The notes under the pieces are model-generated. The model was not told the DNA's origin. It worked only from the letters and a program-made list of their open reading frames with translations, and did no database searches. The translations under genes were made by a program, and so were the position numbers. A stretch of DNA of 64,000 nucleotides, taken from the NCBI RefSeq assembly GCF_900129215.1, contig NZ_FQUQ01000003.1, forward strand, positions 700,101-764,100. Direction: 5' to 3'. How positions within the stretch are numbered: the first letter of the stretch is position 1; every line of letters begins with the position of its first letter. Shown here piece after piece: positions 61,232 through 64,000 of the stretch. The stretch is from Pedobacter caeni (GTDB lineage Bacteria; Bacteroidota; Bacteroidia; Sphingobacteriales; Sphingobacteriaceae).

Positions 61232-62068
61232 ATGAATCATTCAAAATCAAAACTATTGATCGGCCTGTGCCTTTTAACCATTTTTTTTGCCTGCTCTAAA
61301 AAGGACGATGCTCCAGTCGTTAATAAAAAAGGTTTACAGCTATCTACGAGCGCTAAATTTGGTGCTGTCCTTACCGATAATACCGGAAAAACACTTTATT
61401 TCTTTGCCATGGATGCCAATGGAACTTCTGGTTGTACCGGTGGTTGCGAAGCAATGTGGCCAGTTTATTATTCTGCGGAGCTGAGTGATAATGCCGGTAT
61501 CAATGCCGCTGATGTGGGTGTCATCACCCGCGCTGATGGAAAACCTCAAAATACTTATAAGGGCTGGCCTTTATACTATTATAAAAACGATGCCACTACC
61601 GGCGACATCAATGGCGATGGAGTTGGCGGAATCTGGTTTGTTGGAAAGACTGATTATTCCATCATGTTGGTGAATAACCAACTAGTTGGTGCAAATACGA
61701 AACAGTACACTGAAGCGCTTGTGGAGGGACCCGGAATCACGCAATATTTTACGGATGGAAACGGAAGAACTTTATACGCTTTCACTCCTGACAAGGCCAA
61801 CAAAAACACCTATACTAAAGCTGATTTTAGCAATAATGCCCTTTGGCCGCTTTATGAATCAGATGTGAAAAGCCTTCCTTCAGTTATTAAAGCAGAGTTT
61901 GTTGGGCAGATCATGGTGTTTGGCAAAAAGCAACTGACTTACAAAGGTTGGCCGTTATATTATTTCGAACAAGATACCAAGCGTGGCGACAATAAGGGAG
62001 TGAGTTACCCTGTTCTCGGAAAATGGCCGGTTGTTAAACTAAGCACAACAGCGGCGCCTTTAAACTAA
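61232..62068 (+). CDS. Lipoprotein with YxFxxD-type secreted repeats (COG4315-like)
   Basis: 278 residues with a lipoprotein signal (LLTIFFAC then SKKDD). Two copies of the repeat are visible: TGKTLYFFAMDANGTSGCTG with EAMWPVYY, and GRTLYAFTPDKANKNTY with ALWPLYES. Each is followed by a KGWPLYY(Y/F) strand, so the protein is an internal duplication. The family is widespread among predicted lipoproteins and its role is not settled, although cytochrome or metal-related contexts are common. It stands alone with a hairpin after it. Confidence 0.85.
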   Translation: MNHSKSKLLIGLCLLTIFFACSKKDDAPVVNKKGLQLSTSAKFGAVLTDNTGKTLYFFAMDANGTSGCTGGCEAMWPVYYSAELSDNAGINAADVGVITRADGKPQNTYKGWPLYYYKNDATTGDINGDGVGGIWFVGKTDYSIMLVNNQLVGANTKQYTEALVEGPGITQYFTDGNGRTLYAFTPDKANKNTYTKADFSNNALWPLYESDVKSLPSVIKAEFVGQIMVFGKKQLTYKGWPLYYFEQDTKRGDNKGVSYPVLGKWPVVKLSTTAAPLN

Positions 62069-62115
62069 AACGCTTTCAAAATTCTTTAAGGTTATACTTT
62101 GACCCATTTGGGGCT

Positions 62116-62142
62116 GAAAGCTTCGGTTGATCCGGAGCTTTC
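62116..62142. terminator. Hairpin between convergent genes
   Basis: GAAAGCTTCGG / CCGGAGCTTTC, an 11-bp stem with one wobble and a 5-nt loop, then TATTTTTATAA. It serves the lipoprotein gene and possibly the opposite gene. Confidence 0.75.
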
Positions 62143-62171
62143 TATTTTTATAAAGAACTTTCCCAGAAGAC

Positions 62172-62885
62172 TTAATCCAAATCCTTATACTCCAGATAAA
62201 GTAATTTGTGGTTTTGGAACCTGACTGTCTTTTTTGTTTCTTTTGATGTTCCGCTTTCCTGCTTCCATGAGTATGGTTTTCGCAAATCTTTTTCAGAAAA
62301 TTCAATCAAAATGTAATTGTTTTTGAGTAATTGAGAGCGGATCGCGGGGTCTTTAACTTTTACCGAGGTGTTTTCATCGAAATCTGGTTTAGCACTGATT
62401 TTATGAACTAAAAACTGCTCTTTTCTGTTCCCGAAAAGCAGGTATTGCAATTGCTTCGGTTTAGTCGTTTCTCTTTGAAACTGATGGTAGTAAACGATCT
62501 TTTTAATCCTTACCGGAATGTGTTCAATAAATTTTGTTCCACCTCTTTCAAAATGCCCCCTATAAATACTGGCTTTGAAATGTTTGGTGTGGTTTACCAT
62601 TTCAGGTAGGACAAAATTTTCAGGTTCCAGGGTGTATACGGACTCTTTCGGATGAGCTTTTCGATCATTTATATATTGTAATTTGTGTTTTTCTGATAAG
62701 TCCAGTATCAATATGATCTGGTAATCATGAGGACTGTGAAACATAGGTAAATGAGAAGCATAAATGGTTTCATTACCCATGAGCATCATTCCATGGGTGG
62801 AGGGTTTGTCAGGGTAAGGGGCATGTTGTGCAAAAATCGGAGTACCCAGGCAAAGAATTATGAAAGTAAAAACCTGTCTGAACAT
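62172..62885 (-). CDS. Exported His/Met-rich protein of unknown function
   Basis: 237 residues with a signal peptide (ends GTPIFAQ). The mature N-terminus is dense in metal-ligand residues: HGMMLMGNETIYASHLPMFH followed by SPHDYQ, and later VNHTKHFKASIYRGHFERGG. The rest is mixed beta structure. I recall proteins with this HGMMLxG-IYxSHLPMF-PHxYQ pattern in other bacteria annotated as hypothetical. The Met/His motif suggests binding of copper or another soft metal, which is inference. It is convergent with the repeat lipoprotein and upstream of nothing on its own strand except the two-component genes beyond a 110-bp gap. Confidence 0.7.
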   Translation of the reverse strand: MFRQVFTFIILCLGTPIFAQHAPYPDKPSTHGMMLMGNETIYASHLPMFHSPHDYQIILILDLSEKHKLQYINDRKAHPKESVYTLEPENFVLPEMVNHTKHFKASIYRGHFERGGTKFIEHIPVRIKKIVYYHQFQRETTKPKQLQYLLFGNRKEQFLVHKISAKPDFDENTSVKVKDPAIRSQLLKNNYILIEFSEKDLRKPYSWKQESGTSKETKKTVRFQNHKLLYLEYKDLD

Positions 62886-62998
62886 ATTGATTATTTATAC
62901 CGCAAAAATAAAAACAATGCCTTAGCAAGGGGCATGGAATTCTATTCTGTGTGTAATTTTTAACAATATCATAGGCGTCTGATTTTCCTATCCTGAAG

Positions 62999-63700
62999 TT
63001 AAGGATTCTTTAAAGCTTTAAAAACATACTCCTTATAACTAGCCCCAATTGGAATTTCGGTGTTTCCGATTTCGATGTCATAGGCTGTAAAAGCAGTCAT
63101 TTTCTTCATATTGATCAGGTAAGACCGGTGGATGCGTAAAAATCCCTTTCCTTGTAATTCGGTTTCCAGGTCGCTGATTTTGTACTTTGCAGTCACCTTA
63201 TTGCCCACACAATGAGCAACCACATAGTCTTTCAGGCTTTCAATATATAAGATTTCGTCAATGTTTAATTTATGAAACTTGCCTCCCGATTTAAGGTACA
63301 TAAACTGCTGATCTGTGGGGGGAAGTAGGGTAGGGCTGCTTTGGTTATTCAACCTTAAATACCGTTCAATTGCTTTAAAAAACCGATCAAAAGTAATGGG
63401 TTTCAGGAGGTAATCAATCAGGTCCAGGTCATACCCCTCAATAGCAAACTCCCGGTAGGCTGTGGTAATGATCACTGCAGGAGGGTTTCTTAAAGTCCTT
63501 AAGAAATCTATTCCCGAAATCTGGGGCATTTTAATGTCCAGAAATAACAAATCTACCTGTGTTGCTCTTAACACTTCCAACGCTTTAATTGCATTTCCGC
63601 AGGTACCTACTACCTCAAAAGAATCGAGCTGATCAATATGTTTTTGGATCAGTTGTATGGCCAAAGGTTCATCATCTACCAGGAGACACTTTACTTTCAT
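62999..63700 (-). CDS. LytTR-family response regulator
   Basis: 233 residues. Receiver domain with acidic pocket LLVDDEP (D9, D10), phosphorylation site D55 in LLFLDIKMP and the conserved Thr/Lys positions ITTAY and LLKPI. A LytTR DNA-binding domain follows at about 135-230 (FHKLNIDEILYIESLKDYVV, GFLRIHRSYLINMKKMTAF). It forms a two-component pair with the LytS-type kinase whose end lies just upstream. Targets are unknown; LytTR regulators often control nearby genes. Confidence 0.92.
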   Translation of the reverse strand: MKVKCLLVDDEPLAIQLIQKHIDQLDSFEVVGTCGNAIKALEVLRATQVDLLFLDIKMPQISGIDFLRTLRNPPAVIITTAYREFAIEGYDLDLIDYLLKPITFDRFFKAIERYLRLNNQSSPTLLPPTDQQFMYLKSGGKFHKLNIDEILYIESLKDYVVAHCVGNKVTAKYKISDLETELQGKGFLRIHRSYLINMKKMTAFTAYDIEIGNTEIPIGASYKEYVFKALKNP

Positions 63701-63704
63701 GGAA

Positions 63705-64000
63705 TTAATTTTTTATAACTGAAGAAGGGCCCAGATTAATCATCAATAAAGCTACAAAAGTCTCTTCATGTTGAGATAAATTCAGCTCATAATTTTCCGG
63801 ATAGATTAGATCCAGTTGTTTCCTGATGTTGTTTAATCCAATTTGTTTGTTTTTGTTCTCCCTTGGCATAAATGAATTGGAAACCATAAATGTAAAGTGG
63901 TTGTTCTGAAGCTTCAGGTCAATATTGATCACTGGATTTCCAATATCTTCTCCCGCTCCATATTTAAAAGCATTCTCTACCAGGGATAGTAAAATCAGCG
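63705..64000 (-). CDS. LytS-type sensor histidine kinase (C-terminal part only)
   Basis: Only the last ~97 residues are in the window; the gene continues beyond the right edge. The frame reads LILLSLVENAFKYGAGED, the N-box of the HisKA_7TM/LytS ATP-binding domain, and then IGLNNIRKQLDLIYPENYEL, the G-box-region segment typical of the family. It ends 4 bp before the response regulator. No start codon is visible, so the N-terminal sensor part cannot be described. Confidence 0.85.
   Translation of the reverse strand, partial: LILLSLVENAFKYGAGEDIGNPVINIDLKLQNNHFTFMVSNSFMPRENKNKQIGLNNIRKQLDLIYPENYELNLSQHEETFVALLMINLGPSSVIKN

Noticed and set aside
1..64000. Insertion sequences, phage genes, CRISPR arrays
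   Set aside because: No transposase with a catalytic domain, no integrase and no regular short repeats were seen. The IS1595-like part at 54474-54902 is a domain of the receptor, not an element with ends.

Overview
The window reads as chromosome of a Bacteroidota bacterium, most likely a Sphingobacteriaceae member of the Pedobacter type. This is an inference from gene content: three SusC/SusD pairs, two FecI-like sigma/FecR-like anti-sigma pairs each followed by a receptor with an STN domain, DUF5686, DUF4249 and DUF4374 proteins, and promoters of the TTTG / TAnnTTTG form. Only a few genes are housekeeping (icd, dnaX, rpsF-rpsR-rplI, mtgA and three tRNAs). The rest is accessory uptake and sensing. 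I found no insertion sequence, phage or CRISPR array.

Layout. 1-9.9 kb: end of a DUF5686 protein, icd, a small acidic protein, dnaX, two tandem paralogous secreted proteins, and the ribosomal operon rpsF-rpsR-rplI. 10-19.1 kb: mtgA, then an ECF sigma factor, FecR, STN-SusC, SusD, a secreted isoaspartyl peptidase and a secreted cyanophycinase. I read this as a cyanophycin (Arg/Asp polymer) utilisation locus. 19.2-23.1 kb: small proteins, an MBL-fold hydrolase and a pair of Fe-S electron-transfer proteins. 23.2-26.5 kb: two near-identical promoter-tRNA-Phe-terminator units flank tRNA-Tyr, a sulfatase, a Crp-like regulator and an NTF2-fold protein. 26.8-30.2 kb: diheme cytochrome c, DsrE-like protein, solute-binding protein and LysR regulator. 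30.3-35.1 kb: a XusABC-like iron/xenosiderophore operon on the minus strand.

35.3-45.5 kb is an ECF sigma/FecR regulon: a TonB receptor with DUF4249 lipoprotein, a DUF5686 protein, a sphingomyelin-synthase-like PAP2 protein, and small lipoproteins on both sides. Four intergenic sites share the pattern GACTT-N12-G(T/A)TGTC, which looks like the promoter read by this sigma factor.

45.6-51.8 kb: a LacI regulator convergent with a SusCD pair whose upstream region holds two identical TAAAACGTTTTA palindromes 137 bp apart. 51.8-61.1 kb: a luciferase-like oxidoreductase, a 7TM-DISM receptor whose cytoplasmic end is an IS1595-type transposase zinc ribbon plus helix-turn-helix, a ThuA-like protein and a third SusCD pair. 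61.2-64 kb: a lipoprotein with repeat motifs, a His/Met-rich secreted protein, and a LytTR response regulator with the end of its LytS-type kinase running off the window.

The strongest candidates for undescribed biology are the SusCD-linked cyanophycin locus, the receptor with a transposase-derived DNA-binding tail, and the shared ECF promoter motif. All functional calls come from reading motifs by eye; no searches were run.
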